64,000 nt of DNA from Clostridium_AF sediminicola (lineage in GTDB: Bacteria; Bacillota; Clostridia; Clostridiales; Clostridiaceae), in contig NZ_BAABMF010000003.1 of NCBI RefSeq assembly GCF_050402865.1, forward strand, positions 124,001-188,000, in the 5' to 3' direction. Shown in pieces: positions 63,591 through 64,000 of this stretch. The notes under the pieces were generated by a model, which saw only the letters and a list, made by a program, of their open reading frames with translations, was not told the DNA's origin and did not search any database. The translations under genes were made by a program, and so were the position numbers. Position 1 is the stretch's first letter. Every line of letters starts with the position of its first letter.

Positions 63591-63793
63591 TTAGCACGTT
63601 AATTATCTTATGAAAAAAGCCAACAAGTATTGTTTATACCTGTTGACTCATAAATGTTATTTTCAATCTGATATACACTACATTATTTGAATTATGCGGT
63701 TAAGGTATCTTGCTACTTTCTAGTAATTACTGCAATTGTCAGATATTCTTAGACATATCTTTTTATGAAGCGAGTTTCAACTGTATTTTGCAG

Positions 63794-63942
63794 TTACTTC
63801 CGTAAAATTGTAACAATCATTTTGTTATTTCTCCCACCCAATTCTGGAAAATCATAAGTATCTCTTCTAGGTTATTTGGTCCTCCATTCCCATAAAATGT
63901 ACTATAACTAACCTTACAGTTTGCACAAATTTTTTCACACTG
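63794..63942 (-). CDS. Possible small Cys-containing protein or remnant
   Basis: About 49 codons after a stop: CEKICANCKVSYSTFYG, then NGGPNNLEEILMIFQNW and a hydrophobic end VGEITKMIVTILRK. The C-x-x-C pair is zinc-ribbon-like. There is no start codon near the beginning, so it may be a fragment. The rest of 63600-64000 shows nothing recognisable. Confidence 0.25.
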
Positions 63943-64000
63943 CTAAATTATCTATTAAAATTAGTTGCATAAATATAACGACAATCAATCAAATGATTGT

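Overview
The window is AT-rich DNA (roughly 70% A+T) with strong Shine-Dalgarno sites, short intergenic gaps and many ATG/GTG/TTG starts. Gene content (DUF1659/DUF2922/YvrJ, DUF134, HxlR, TIGR04076, a Gram-positive type Pel locus, lipoproteins, no outer-membrane genes) points to a Clostridium-like Firmicute. No rRNA, tRNA or CRISPR array was seen.

Layout. (1) 1-7.3 kb: a threonine-aldolase-like enzyme, then a 5.4-kb cassette (glycerate kinase, BCCT transporter, zinc alcohol dehydrogenase, CdaR-type regulator). The cassette is bracketed by two nearly identical 104-bp direct repeats that carry a terminator and the 3' end of a small gene. (2) 7.4-12.9 kb: a broken DNase-I-like gene, an HxlR regulator with a putative operator shared with a flavodoxin gene, a PPOX-family protein, DUF1638, a metallo-beta-lactamase-fold hydrolase and a chemotaxis receptor. 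(3) 13.1-30.5 kb: an IS66 relic, then a 17-kb leftward operon for a Pel-like exopolysaccharide. It holds DUF2304, a degenerate SDR fused to PelD, PelE, a GT-C-like membrane protein, a DPM1-like GT2, a DUF2194/PelA-like protein, PelF, PelG, two more GT2s, a Wzx-like flippase, a polysaccharide deacetylase and a DUF4874/DUF4832 protein. (4) 30.7-33.7 kb: a lysine riboswitch in front of an amino-acid ABC importer. (5) 33.8-52.8 kb: mixed accessory genes: RarD, a beta-helix protein, an SDR, a MerR/GyrI pair with a textbook 19-bp-spacer promoter, a WG-repeat operon, a PocR-domain histidine kinase, a CPBP protease, TIGR04076, small lipoproteins, an ABC exporter and a GNAT. (6) 52.9-55.6 kb: a DUF1659/DUF2922/YvrJ set interrupted by DUF5320-DUF134 and a MITE-like insertion, with a miniature amidase. 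(7) 55.6-64 kb: a graveyard of displaced RHS C-terminal tips, toxin remnants and probable immunity genes, with a Fic gene among them.

How genes work together. PelD (c-di-GMP receptor), PelE, PelF and PelG should form the core Pel synthase and export complex. The extra GT2/GT-C/DUF2304/flippase genes suggest a second, lipid-linked step added to it. The lysine riboswitch should shut off the importer when lysine is plentiful. In the RHS region, immunity-like genes remain complete while toxin tips have lost their N-termini or been broken. This fits accumulation of old toxin-immunity pairs by recombination at a conserved core sequence.

The strongest candidates for new biology are the expanded Pel operon with its pseudo-SDR-PelD fusion and apparent ATT start overlapping a stop, the repeat-flanked BCCT/glycerate cassette, the dispersed hairpin family with a MITE-like insertion, and the RHS tip array. 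All assignments come from reading the sequence; no database search was run.
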